The notes under the pieces: model-generated | What the model was told of the DNA's origin: nothing | Database searches by the model: none | The model's input: the letters and a program-made list of their open reading frames with translations, nothing else | Program-made: the position numbers and the translations under genes | NCBI RefSeq assembly: GCF_046630445.1 | Contig: NC_092333.1 | Location: 180,976,501-181,040,500, forward strand | DNA length: 64,000 bases | Reading direction: 5' to 3' | From: Rutidosis leptorrhynchoides | Taxonomy: Eukaryota; Streptophyta; Magnoliopsida; Asterales; Asteraceae | Shown: positions 13,233 through 24,466 of the stretch, piece by piece | Layout of the letters: each line of letters starts with the position of its first letter | Position numbering within the stretch: the stretch's first letter is position 1

Positions 13233-14231
13233 GTAAGTCTGTACAGTTTTTATTTTTTATTTTTATTTTTAACCTTTTGATAATAAACGCTAATTTGTTC
13301 GCTATAAAGTATTAAATTGCTATTGAATAAAATTAGGTTTGGTGACCGAAATTATTGATATCATTCAAAAATTTATTACATCACTGCGAAATTTAACGTT
13401 TATTCTTAAGGTATAAATATCTTTAATCAATCAACCCAAAATATTTCAAAAATTCGTCATGAGTTAAATTAGGTCATGGAACCGAAATTACTTTACCGAA
13501 AAGAGGGGCGTATATTTTTGATAATATTTGATTGATTAAAGTGGGATAAAAGCCAAAAAGATTTTTAATTTTATTTTTACCATGTTTTAAAATTAATATA
13601 TAAAAATTAAAATAATATTGTAAACTTTTTAAAATTAATATATTTAAAATTGTAAATATTTGAAAAATTAATCTTTTTTAATATAAGTTTGTATGTATAA
13701 AAACAAAAATATAATATAAGTTTGGTGTGAATTTATAATATAAATTTTTAATTAAGTTTGGTGTGAATTTTTAATTTTATGCATTTTAAATTTAAGTTTG
13801 GTGTGAATTTTTAATTTTATGCATTTTAAATTTAAGTTTGTTGTGAATTTAAAAACAAAAATTTACTTTATTTCGCTAAGTTAAAAATATGTTTTTAAAA
13901 TTCGTCGTGAGTTGAAGACTAGGTCGTTGAACCGAAATTGCTTTACCCGAGGGAGGGACGAGAACTTTTATTATCATTATTTTTAATCTTATTGAATTAA
14001 AGTATGCCAAAAACATTAAAAAACCCAAAAATCTTTACTTTTAAAACCGCGCTTTGATTTGACAAATTTTAAAAATTTTGTCAAGGGACAGACTAGGACA
14101 TCGATCCGAAACACCCTCGCTCCTAAAGGAAAACAAATTTTTAAAATTTAATTAATTATAAGTTTTATAAAGTATAAGGTTTTATTTTATTTTTTTAAAA
14201 AAAAGAAAGGGCAAAACACTGTAGCCGGGTA
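13217..14231 (+). other. AT-rich spacer between second ORF and Orf1 module, with degenerate repeats
   Basis: No plausible gene. The stretch contains degenerate units built around 'aggtc..ggaaccgaaatt..tttaccga' at about 13331-13380, 13451-13520, 13899-13970 and 14073-14128. A fifth, weaker unit is near 17235-17285. The same units occur in the same order in Athila B (about 58250-59020 and 59610-59660). Confidence 0.5.
13715..13850 (+). repeat. Tandem repeat with unit core AAGTTTGGTGTGAATTT (copy A)
   Basis: Four copies of the core begin near 13717, 13754, 13794 and 13834, the last three with a 40-bp period. Athila B has four copies of the same core with more variable spacing at about 58596-58750. 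Confidence 0.75.
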
Positions 14232-14283
14232 CCCATGCGATCGCATGGGAATCACCCTATACCTCCATGCGATCGCATGGAGG
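14232..14283 (+). promoter_or_regulatory. Paired perfect palindromes upstream of the Athila A Orf1 gene
   Basis: CCATGCGATCGCATGG occurs at 14233-14248 and 14265-14280. The first extends to an 18-bp perfect palindrome (14232-14249) and the second to 22 bp (14262-14283). Their centres are 32 bp apart. The same core and centre spacing recur in the 3' LTR of this element at 19113-19162. No convincing TATA box follows, but the Orf1 start lies 138 bp downstream. Function unknown; a promoter or RNA hairpin role is inference. Confidence 0.75.
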
Positions 14284-14420
14284 CAAATTTCTGGCCAGAT
14301 CAAAACAGACAGCGAGTCTGTTCTTCAACACAAACACACACATTTACACGAACCAACCCCAAAATCCTCTCTAAAATTCGCCATTTTTCACCGTAATTCA
14401 TCATTTTTCTTGCTCTAATC

Positions 14421-16611
14421 ATGCCTAGATTCTCATTCTTCAGCAAAATGGTAAAAATTACACCCCTAAACTCATAAATTTGCTAGTTTTTGTGATAAAT
14501 TTCAATTTTTTACCTAATGCAATTTTGTTAATTTCTAGTGTAATTAGTGTTAAATTGTTAGTATTTTATGCATGTATAACCTAGATTGATGCTATTTAAC
14601 ATGATTTGAAGCCAAAAACTTCAAAATTTTTAGAAATCTAGGGTTTGTGTTCTTGAGCAATTTGGGCTTTTTGATATAAACAGGTTATGGCCGATTTTTG
14701 TCATGAATTATTGCTAAATTGAGTAGTGTAACATGTTTAGATAGTTAAATGATCCAAACATTGATCCTAAACATGATTTTTAGAGATTAAAGTGGACTTT
14801 TTAAGTCCAAAATTCATGAACTTGATTAATTTGATATATTTGCCATTTGAGACTTGTTTAATTATTAGTAATGACTATTTTGACATGTTATTTGAGTTAA
14901 ATGCTTATGAATTTTGTATACATTTTCATATGTGCTTATTTGAAAAGTGTAGAATTGTGAAAAATTGTGAAAATGTGTATAAGTTTAATTTTGATTTAAC
15001 ATGTTATAGTGATTGTTTTAAGTTGTTATTTTGCTAACACTAATGCATATTTGGATGCACAAATTTTGTGTTTAATGTGTTTTGCAGAAAGCCGATACGG
15101 GAGGTTCAGGAGCATCATCATCTAGACGACCAGCACCAGCACCAGAACCAGAACCAGAAATGCAACACGAACAAGAACCACAACAAGAACCACAACAACA
15201 GCCTGATCAGCACATACCTTATTATGATCTGGTACAGTTTGTTGATGAATTCATAGTATTCCCAATGAGGCCGCCAGTAGAATTCCCAACGATTCCTGAG
15301 CACACTCTGCATCCTAATCTAAGATTTGATAGGAGATGGAGAGATTACGAGACATATCAAAGGAATAAATTCAAATTGGTAACAAAAAATGTAGAGGTGC
15401 CAAGGGTAATCGATTGGGCCCCTTTGGAAACGGTCCATCTAGCTGACCGTGTTAGACAGCTTTTGGTACAAAGGTATGGCAGTTCTTCTTTTACAGATTG
15501 GGAACGTCTTTTCACCATTCGTAGACCTGTATATAAGGAATGGTGTGTTGAGTTGATGAGTACTGTATCACTTGATACAAATATAGTTAGAATAGATGAT
15601 AGAAGATTTCTTAGGTTTATCCTTGGCGGTAGGATGTACAGAATGTCCATGCTGGACATGGCCAGGGCCTTATAGATATATACTCCTGGTGAGTTGCTAT
15701 TACCCGATTGTACAAATTTGATTCATTATGGTGAAAGGGTAGATAGTAACTTTGACACTGACGCCATTTGGAGGCGTATGTCACATTTTGATGTTTTTAC
15801 ACGAGCAAGAGGACACTCCTATACACATATTGACAGAGCCGAGCTTCGTATTATTCATAGATTTTTGGCTAACTCAATTACACAGAGAGGTCACAATAAA
15901 GAAAAAATTACCTTACATGATTTATTCTACCTAAAGTGTATTCGGGATCCTAGAAGCTTTGTCAATATCCCTTACTGTGTTGCTTTTTATTTATCTAAAA
16001 TGGTAGAGGGAATGCAGGACGGGAGTATAATAGGAGGAGGTATTTTTGTTACTCTCATTGGAGAGTATTTAGGTGTTGATAGGAACCAAGGGGGTCCATT
16101 ACAGCTTTGTAGAGAACAGGTTGAGCCCTTAGGATTGAAAGTTTATGTGGGTGCTAAGGTATTGAAAAGTAGACGTAACCAGGCAGTACCCTATGAGGGA
16201 TCTCATCCTCAGGTAGAGAGAGGCTCAGACGAGGAAATGGAGGAGGCGGAAGACATTAGGGATGTCTTTCGAGATGCTATTCTTGAGGTCCATGTTCGTA
16301 TAGATGAGGAAGCAATGACGAACGCGGCCAGACATAGTATGTATGAGCAGTGGAACTCCGAGCGAGTATACGAGGATTATAGGCGATGCCAACATGATAG
16401 CTGGGTAGTTCATCAGCACCAAATCATGAGCCAGCTATCATATCAGGTACCAAATAACTATGTACCTACTCGACCTGCTCATTTTCCGCCACACAGCCCC
16501 GATATCCGACCACCCTTTAACCGGTATGACTATAACCAAGCCTATCAGAACACCTATAACCAACAATGGAACCCACCTGATGAGATGAACTGGAACCCCT
16601 ATCCAGACTGA
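14421..16611 (+). pseudogene. Athila Orf1-family gene with an intron and one nonsense codon
   Basis: Exon 1 is 14421-14450 (ten codons beginning ATGCCTAGA), ending at a GTAAAA donor. A candidate intron 14451-15087 ends in tgttttgcAG. Exon 2 is 15088-16611 in the same phase. The only visible lesion is a TAG at 15673-15675 (codon 206 of about 517), after which the same frame stays open. The protein starts with a Ser/Pro/Glu/Gln-rich stretch. It then matches, from memory, the C-terminal domain of the Arabidopsis Athila Orf1 family (FILGG then YRMSMLDMARAL; DLFYLKCI; NIPYCVAFYL; GGGIFVTLIGEYLGVD). It ends in an acidic, then Tyr/Pro/Asn-rich tail. No transmembrane helix is seen. Copy B has lost this whole module. 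The role of the family is unknown to me. Confidence 0.75.
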
Positions 16612-17479
16612 TTTGGTTCCATTTGGTTATTTATATGATTTTTATGTTTTTATCTTTTTACTTATTCATGTTTAAACTTATGTTATTGAATATACTTATG
16701 TAATCTTTATCATTTTTATTATTATTGTGTACTAATATTTCACATTTAGGATTTGAAAGTGGGATATTAAGTCCCATTTCAAATTGCCATGCATGTTTAT
16801 ATTTGTATGTATGTATATTGTAAATTGTACAAAACAGGGTAAAACAGCGCATTTTCTAAGACTAGCATTAAGTTCAGCAAAAGCTACTAATTTTGACGAC
16901 AAGATGACAAATAAATGTGATGTAACAACAGACGGAATGAACAAATGATATGCACCATTTATCATTCAGCAAACAAACGTCAATATGTTTGGAAACTTTG
17001 GTAAAATTTAATCATTTTTCTACGCTAATCACCCTCAATAATTTAAATTGTTACTGATTTCTTGCAAATGAGGGCATTGCAAGATCTTAAGTGTGGGAAG
17101 GGGTTAAATTCTAGTGCTCTCTGATAATAAAGAACAGCCCTAGTCTTATATACTGACTACCCAATTCTAGTAAAAATTTTCAAAATTTTCAATTAAATGA
17201 ACTCAAAATCATGTTTATACATATTTATGAACGATAAAACTAGGTGTTAACACCGAAATTATTGTTACCTCGGAAAGGACATAAATTGAGAAACAAACCA
17301 AAATGTTAAAATTTATTTAAAATGGAATAGAGGACAATAAAAAGGAAAATAAAAGCCAAGTGTGGGAAAAATTACCAAGTTATCTTAAACATATGTCACA
17401 TATTTCTGTAACAAATAATTGAAGATACTTTTGCTTTGGACTAAACTAAACTGTTTTACCCGATGAAAGAAAAGAAGAG
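16612..17479 (+). other. Non-coding tract after Orf1 in Athila A
   Basis: No gene seen. From about 16820 it aligns with 59110 onward in Athila B ('acagggtaaaacagcgc' onward). The Orf1 deletion in B is therefore bracketed between about 14200 and 16815 here. It contains 'caagatcttaagtgtgggaagg' (about 17080), one of several 'aagtgtggg' motifs resembling the polypurine tract. Confidence 0.6.
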
Positions 17480-17653
17480 ATGGATCTACACGATGAATCA
17501 ATTCCATCATTAAAAGGAAGTAAAGTCTTTCGAAAAAGAAACGCGCTTCTTGATTTAGGTCATGAAGTTGTCGTCCAGACCAGCTGTAGGTTGATGAAAA
17601 ATCTAGAAAAGTCATCTCTAAAATCAGCAGGAAATCCACGGACCTCAGCATAA
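17480..17653 (+). pseudogene. Truncated small Athila ORF (57 codons; 68 in copy B)
   Basis: ATG at 17480, stop TAA at 17651-17653. Copy B (59858-60064) has an uninterrupted 68-codon version; the stop here comes from TTA to TAA. The DNA of this block is unusually similar between A and B compared with its AT-rich surroundings. The peptide is basic with no recognisable domain. It could be a conserved non-coding block in which an ORF happens to fit. Confidence 0.35.
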
Positions 17654-18615
17654 AACAGGGTCGCCAAGTGGTCAGATTTATCCTAACCATGAGAAGGATT
17701 TATCTCGTACAATGGGGGGCACCGTGCAAATTAGCTTGATAAGACTAATAAATCAGATCCTCAGAAAGGATAATCTCCTTTAACGATCAAAAATCAGCTT
17801 TTAAGACTGATATTACCCAATCCTAGAGATTGACCTTAAAGATTGAGAATTACAAACTCATGGAATTCAATGATATCTAAACTCGTGCTTGAACGAGAAA
17901 ATATTTTGATAAAATTACAAACTGATTTTCTTTCTGAAAACCCATTTTCAATGCGTTCATTACCATTGAACGTAAAATCCTAGGAATTCATCTGGAATTC
18001 ATTAGGTCATCTGAACCAAATCGGGTGTCAACCGTAAGAACGGTGGTTGCATAGCATGGTCAAAGACAGGACCTTGTGCCAGACCGAAAAATCATAAGGG
18101 TGAGCTTTACTATTGCTCATACCAAGGATAGTAATTGCGTCCGACACGTTATAGACCATAATTAAAAGCATGTCAGGGGACATTGCCTTAAAAGTTGCTT
18201 GTTCAACGCTTTCCTTTACAACCGGATGGTAGTTTATCAAAAGGTAGTATACGGAGCAAGTAAACTGGACGTGTTGCTTTCCCAATACAAGGTTAGCAAG
18301 TGGGTGACTTAAAACCGCAAGTTTTGAGCTAAAATTTTCAAATCTGAAACCCACCAAACCCACAAAAATATTTTGCAAATACCGGTGAAGGGTTATTCCG
18401 GAAAACTTATCTAGGGTAAAAGCTAGATTGAATTTTCAAAAAGATCAGATGTTTTCATAAAGATCCAATTTCTTAAAGGATCTAAATTTTTATAGTCATG
18501 TGGGACTGTAAACCACAACGTTACTACCATTGTTTATACCGCCGTAAAGAAATCACTGATGTACAAAGTGTGAAGAATAAAGAAGTGATTCTAGTATTTC
18601 AAGACTATATTGCTT
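17654..18615 (+). other. 3' non-coding tract of Athila A
   Basis: No gene seen on either strand. It is nearly collinear with 60065-60990 of Athila B. The minus-strand ORF at 18028-18378 has a counterpart in B but shows no known motif, so I treat it as chance. Confidence 0.55.
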
Positions 18616-18647
18616 GAGGACAAGCAAAGCTCAAGTGTGGAAATATT
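18616..18647 (+). promoter_or_regulatory. Polypurine-tract region of Athila A
   Basis: 'gaggacaagcaaagctcaag' then 'tgtggaaatatt' directly precedes the LTR start TGATAATGC. The same block stands before the 3' LTR of Athila B (60989-61026). Confidence 0.75.
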
Positions 18648-20634
18648 TGATAATGCTAAAAACGAACATATATTTCATAGTATTATTCCTCAAGAAAGAC
18701 AAGCTTTTAGTTGCAATTGTTCTATTTACAAGTGATATTCGTTTAAATAATAAAAGGTGAAGACAAAAGACAGATTCGACGAATTGAAGTCGCAAACGAC
18801 CAAAAAGCTCAAAAGAACAAAATACAATCAATAAGGTTCTAATTATTGATAGGAAACGTCTCAAAATTACAAGAGTACAAGATTCAAAACGCAAAGTATA
18901 AAATATTAAATTATTCGCAAGGACGTTCGAAAATCCGGAACCAGGACCAGAGTCAACTCTCAACGCTCGACGCAACGGACTAAAAATTTCAAGTCAACTA
19001 TGCACATGAATATAATATAATATATAATTAATTCTTAAAATTAATATATATATTATATTATATTTAAAAACCGTCGGCATAAAAAAACAAAGACTTTTGA
19101 GTCTTCCCAGCTGGCCATGCGATCGCATGGCCTGGAAGGCATAAATCCATGCGATCGCATGGTGCACAGTTCCAGCCCACATGCCTATAAAAATCGAGCT
19201 TTGGTGCACCACAAAAACACATCTTTTTCTTCTCCTCATTCAACGTATAATATTTATATTTATATTATAATTTTAATTTTAATTTATAATAATAAGGGTG
19301 TGTTAGCGAATGTTGTAAGGGTGTAAGTCGAAATTCTGTCCGTGTAACGCTACGCTATTTTTAATCATTGTAAGTTATGTTCAACCTTTTTAATTTAATG
19401 TCTCGTAGCTAAGTTATTATTATGGTTATTTAATCCGAAGTAATCATGATGTTGGGCTAAAAATATTAAAATTGGGTAATTGGGCTTTGTACCATAATTG
19501 GGGTTTGGACAAAAGAACGACACTTGTGGAAATTAGACTATGGGCTATTAATGGGCTTTATATTTGTTTAACTAAATGATAGTTTGTTAATTTTAATATA
19601 AAGATTTACAATTGAACGTCCCTATAAATAACCATATACACTCGATCGGACACGATGAGCGGGGTATTTATATGTACGAATAATCGTTCATTTAACTGAA
19701 AATGGGAATGGATTAATAGCCACTAGAATTATTAAAACATGGGTGAAATTATGTACAAGGACACTTGGCATAATTGATAACAAAGTATTAAAACCTTGGG
19801 TTACATTCAGTCGACATCCTGGTGTAATTATTAAACAAAGTATTAAAATTTTGTTACAGTTTAAGTCCCCAATTAGTTGGAATATTTAACTTCGGGTATA
19901 AGGATAATTTGACAAGGACACTCGCACTTTATATTTATGACTGATGGACTGTTATGGATAAAAACCAGACGGACATATTAAATAATCCAGGACAAAGGAC
20001 AATTAACCCATGGGCATAAAACTAAAATCAACGCGTCAAACATCATGATTACGGAAGTTTAAATAAGCATAATTCTTTTATTTCATATTTAATTTCCTTT
20101 ATTTTATATTTAATTGCACTTCTTATTATAGCACTTTTATTTATTGTTATTGTATTTAATTGCACTTTTAATTATCGTACTTTTTAATTATCGCAAGTTT
20201 ATTTTATCGCACTTTTATTTATCACAATTTCATTATCGTTATTTACTTTACGCTTTAAATTAAGTCTTTTATTTATTTAATATTTTACATTTTGTTTTAA
20301 CTGCGACTAAAGTTTTAAAATCGACAAACCGGTCATTAAACGGTAAAAACCCCCCTTTATAATAATAATATTACTTATATATATATTTGTATTTTTATAA
20401 AATAAAACTAATATAGCGTTAAGCTTTGATTAAAAGATTTTCCCTGTGGAACGAACCGGACTTACTAAAAACTATACTACTGTACGATTAGGTACACTGC
20501 CTATAAGTGTTGTAGCAAGGTTTAAGTATATCTATTCAATAAATAAATAAATATCTTGAGTAAAATTATATCGTATTTAATAGTATTTCCTTGTAAAATT
20601 TAATAGTATTTTATACCCCTTAGCTTTAACATCA
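18648..20634 (+). repeat. 3' LTR of Athila A (1987 bp)
   Basis: Begins TGATAATGCTAAAAACG and ends TTAGCTTTAACATCA. It has the same length as the 5' LTR of Athila B (1987 bp) and aligns with it throughout, except for the palindrome block upstream of the TATA box. It contains AT-rich tracts and reiterated 'tatcgcactttta' motifs (about 20110-20240). No coding sequence. Confidence 0.9.
19113..19192 (+). promoter_or_regulatory. Athila A LTR promoter: paired palindromes and TATA box
   Basis: A 20-bp perfect palindrome (19113-19132) and a 16-bp one (19147-19162) share the core CCATGCGATCGCATGG. Their centres are 32 bp apart. TATAAAA follows at 19186-19192, 23 bp after the second palindrome. Athila B has the same geometry with an unrelated core (49035-49108). 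The TATA placement makes this the likely core promoter region. A dimeric DNA-binding factor is one explanation, unproven. Confidence 0.75.
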
Positions 20635-21852
20635 TCCATCCAGATTGTTCCAATTAGGTTGATTATTTTCCCTTTCATCGCCATCGATACTTTTTCTTTT
20701 TCTACCCGGATTCAATTTGCCTTTGAGTTGTTGAGACATACTACCACTGTAACATTCAATTGGTTTTCAATTATGGCTTATCGGAACCTGATGATGATTA
20801 TTTTTGAACTTCATGCGGCAATTTGATAATTAATCGTGATTTTTAGGGCAACTTGATTTTTGGTGGGAAACGTTTGATTGTTGTATTTTCAAAATTTTGG
20901 ACAGTATTTGAAAATCTTTCAAGCGTATAATTTGATCTGTCTAGTATACAGTAAAATCACGATACCAGTTGTTTTAAATCTGATGATGAACAGGATCGAC
21001 AATTCGGTTAATTAGGTTATCTGTATTAAGGTTTTAATTCAGGCCCAACAGGTTATATTTGATTTGTTAAGTGGGCTTACATATTCATATATCCACGTTT
21101 TTTGTATGTGTTCATTGTCTAACTTGTAGTTTTAATTTTGTTAATCAACCTACATAACATGGCCCAGTTTATTTTATAACTTGAGACTGTAATGTAAGGT
21201 AATACATGCGGTTCACTCATCATTTAAGTACATACTAATACTAATATAACTACCCAAAAAAAAAAACAAGAAAGAAAGACAATAGAATATCCAGCATTAG
21301 TCAATATTAATTAATATTATTAATTTTAAACATTCAACAACATACTCATAAATGGGTCTGGTTCACTAAAACACTTTACCTTCTTACTACTATTTATGAT
21401 TTAATTAAAAACATTCAACAACATACTCATAAATGGGTTTGGTTCATATTGTCCCTAATAACTTATCTAATATTTGAAGTTTATAGACTTAGTTTTAGTG
21501 ATACTGTACCATTTAGCGGTCAACGTTTTACATGCTTTATGCATTTTGAATATAATTGAAATTATATGTTTATTCTTTGAAACCATTCTTAAAAGTTCCA
21601 GCTCAAATAGTCAACTTTAAGAAACGAAAGTGTAAACAATGTGTCAAATCTACTAAATGAAAGACTATAAACTAAAATGTATGCATCTTCATTATTATAA
21701 AACGAAGTCAATAATGAGACTCCAAACACCAAAACATGTTCAAACATAAAAAAACACAAATTGAAACGTCGGAAACATAACCGACTATTATTAAACAAAC
21801 GATACAAATAAAATAGGAAACGTGAAGATGCATAATGAATGGATCCATATCA
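20635..21852. other. Spacer between Athila A and the RPA-like pseudogene
   Basis: No gene recognised. It may include the 3' flank of the pseudogene or of a Helitron. A CTRR-type Helitron 3' end with a hairpin was looked for and not found. A partial 81-bp duplication is listed separately. Confidence 0.5.
21328..21446 (+). repeat. Direct repeat with 81-bp offset
   Basis: About 38 bp beginning 'acattcaacaacatactcat' occurs near 21330 and again near 21411 with one mismatch. The sequence between the recognisable parts has diverged. Confidence 0.7.
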
Positions 21853-24378
21853 TTAATCAACCGCCTCACTGTCTTCAGCATCACAGATGTCATCCATCTT
21901 TGCTATGTTCAAGGTTTCAAGATTTTTCGCTGCTTTGTAGGAGCCTGAACTTCCTGCATCATCTGATTCAGTTTTCCTATTCAATGAGGCTGAAGACGGG
22001 GTCACATCAGTACCATCAGTGTTGTTTGCGGGTACCTGTTTAATTCAACAATAAGGGTACATTTTAGTGCTCAATCAAAAAAACAATAAGTAACATAATG
22101 TGTTCAAATTTCCTGTTTAACCCAAAATGAAGACCGCTCAACTGTTTTACATTGATTTTAATGTTGATTGTATTTTACAATTACCTTAGCATTCGGTGTA
22201 TCATTAAAGTCATCATTTTGGTCCATATTCGCTTCCAACTCACTACCAATTGCAGAAATAACAGTAGGATCCTCGGTTACTTTATCAATGGTATAGGCAT
22301 CATAATCATTTTCATGATTAAAATTGGAGACACGCACTTTGAACACATACTCCTTCAACAAAAGTATCCCAATGTCATCAGGTACAACAGTTGGATTAGC
22401 CACCTAAGATGGAGGAATTAAGCCACATTATGTAGTGTAATCTAATCTATTGTTATGTATAATTCATTCATAAAAAAAACATACACTTTGCATCTTTGTG
22501 GACAGCCATACAATACTCTTCTTTAACATTTTAGATAGTTGTGATGCAAACACGACAAATGTTGCAGAACCAGACTTATCTGCAACCTGAATTGTCATCC
22601 TTAACCTATTCAAGTATAAATTCAAAACAGATACCGTTCATTAAAAATCAGGTCATATGTTATTATACGTACAGTTAATTCCTAAATGCATGATCCACTT
22701 ACTTATGAAACACATCAGTAGTATTTCCATTACAGGTTGAGCAATAACGTACCCATTCTCCACCTGGACCCATAATCTTATTACCGACTTTTTCATGACA
22801 GTTTTTACAGGCATAGGTAAACCATCCCATCTCTGAAAATATTTTTTTAACTTCAGCCTTAGTGACACAGTAGCCATCTTGTATTTCATTATATGTATCA
22901 AATTATTTTCACTATTTGAGCTTATAAGTCTTAACTATATTTTTGAAAGTATAGCATAAGAAAGTACCTCACTTAGAAACCTTATCCCTTCAACATGTAC
23001 AATAGGAACACCCTTAACCTTATATTCCTCCACGGCAGTCTTCCTATCAGTTCCAAAATCTTTGTCGGCAAACTTAGGCACATTCCCAGAATATTCATCA
23101 TTTTGGTTCAAGCTGATTCAGATATATATTGCACCATATTAGTTTTTTTATATAATATGTGTCCATTTAAACTATTTAAGACAGAAGAGATTTTTTCAGT
23201 TCATTACCTTGAGATGAAATCTTTTATTGGGCCAATTGACTCGTCCGTAAAAATACGGCACCCAAAGAGCTGGTTTGATAATTAAGGTGCACCTGTTACA
23301 ATAAAGACGTGCAACTTTGTTTTACATAACCGTGTTTATATAGTTATAATATGCACATTTATTAAATTCAGTAGTACTCAATTTAACACTTTCATACCTA
23401 CAAATTTTCCCAGCTTTCCATTATGTATCATGATGACTCGCGGAGTTTCATCGTTCAAATGTGCTCTTACATATTCGGCCAACTGATCCGCATGCTCTCC
23501 TCAGACTGTGCACTTTACCTGCTTACTACTGTTAAACAATGGAACTCGTTAAAAAATGTGTATGAATAAACGATAGTATTAAATTATTTTAGTTACGCAA
23601 TAATGTTAATATGTGAAGTCACCTTTTATCACGCATGATAAAGTCTATCGACTTTTGCTCTACATCCTCTTCAACCTTCACTTTCTTATTTTGTACTGAA
23701 TGAATTTGTCCAACTACATCTGCATTTTCAAACATATGATTAACATATTTTTACTTTAATTATTTCATATATGTTGATGTCATATCTTGACATACTTTAA
23801 ACTTTTACAGCTAAACATATGTAAATTACATACCAATAGGCTTTGTTTGAGGGAATGTTCCTTTTAGCAGATCATCATAACTCACAGGATTAAAGCCAAA
23901 AGTGACTGGAGTAAATTCTTCTGTAATGGTTGCCCTGGTCAACCTTCCAAAAACAACCTTAAAGCCATGATCAACTAACTTGTATGGACCTTTATAGGGC
24001 TGCACCCCAAAATTGTCTATCCTCAGGTACTTTCCTTCAAGCACAGTTTGACTGAAAGTGTTTTCATACATGTGCTTTTTGACAGTTCCAACAATTTTGT
24101 TACCCTACAAATAAATATTTCATTCAAAACACGAAATTAGTCATTACTCAATATACATATGTAATATGTGTAAATATATGTCAAAGGATGGCAAAATGAA
24201 TTCTACATATATTTACCTCTTGATCAATCAAAATCATGTCATGTGAAGCTATCTCCTTAGGATTGTTGAAGTAGGACTGTGTCCACTTCACAAACACTTT
24301 CACACAGATTACAGATCTACCTGAATGAGTGGTATCCAATTCATTTAACGGAGTAAACACTTCTTGTTGTTCTGCCAT
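21853..24378 (-). pseudogene. Replication protein A 70-kDa subunit-like gene, ten exons, with premature stops
   Basis: Minus-strand exons inferred from reading frame and GT-AG sites: 24217-24378, 23834-24104, 23623-23719, 23398-23528, 23208-23292, 22968-23112, 22703 to about 22905, 22485-22605, 22185-22403 and 21853-22035. Exons 1-2 resemble the first OB-fold of plant RPA70-like proteins (KVFVKWTQSYF; FGRLTRATITEEF). Exons 3-6 resemble a second OB-fold. Exons 7-9 resemble the C-terminal domain, including a zinc ribbon with CKNC and CSTC pairs. Such proteins bind single-stranded DNA. In-frame stops are visible at 23501-23503 (TGA where the family has Trp) and 23282-23284 (TAA). The start of exon 7 needs a frameshift or an unseen acceptor. 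Phases otherwise agree across all junctions, so decay looks recent. Helitrons often carry such genes, and a Helitron-like end lies upstream. Confidence 0.75.
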
Positions 24379-24458
24379 AGCTTATACGAATATAGTTTTT
24401 GAATGTAGAGAAAGATTGAAATGGTGAGTGTAATTTTAAATGGTTCCACATTGATGTG

Positions 24459-24466
24459 TATTTATA
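24459..24466 (-). promoter_or_regulatory. TATA box of the RPA-like pseudogene
   Basis: On the minus strand TATAAATA lies about 80 bp before the ATG at 24378. A short CT- and A-rich leader follows. Confidence 0.5.

Larger units (their letters stand above)
7975..20634 (+). mobile_element. Athila A: 5'-truncated Athila-type Ty3/gypsy retrotransposon
   Basis: Order: broken gag-pol (from mid-gag), a 138-codon ORF, AT-rich spacer, Orf1-family gene, long non-coding tract, polypurine tract and a 1987-bp 3' LTR. The 5' LTR, PBS, leader and first third of gag are missing; the LTR-like remnant ending at 7974 adjoins directly. It is closely related to Athila B (48565-63010). Compared with B it carries an extra block of about 2.6 kb (roughly 14200-16810) with the Orf1 gene. 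No 5' flank survives for a target-site duplication test; the 3' flank is tccat. Confidence 0.85.

Noticed and set aside
13715..13850. Possible CRISPR array
   Set aside because: Repeats are short, AT-rich and without unique spacers, in a plant retrotransposon.
14792..15037. 81-codon plus-strand ORF between the palindromes and Orf1
   Set aside because: Lies wholly in the candidate Orf1 intron, is AT-rich and has no motif.
16225..16422. Minus-strand ORFs over Orf1 and pol genes
   Set aside because: Shadows of the plus-strand coding frames.
14421..16611. Possible envelope gene in Athila A
   Set aside because: No signal peptide or transmembrane segment; the conserved blocks fit the Athila Orf1 family instead.
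23435..23448. GACTCGCGGAGTTT, a 14-nt match to the Athila B palindrome region
   Set aside because: It is coding sequence of RPA-like exon 4 without a second arm or partner; chance match.
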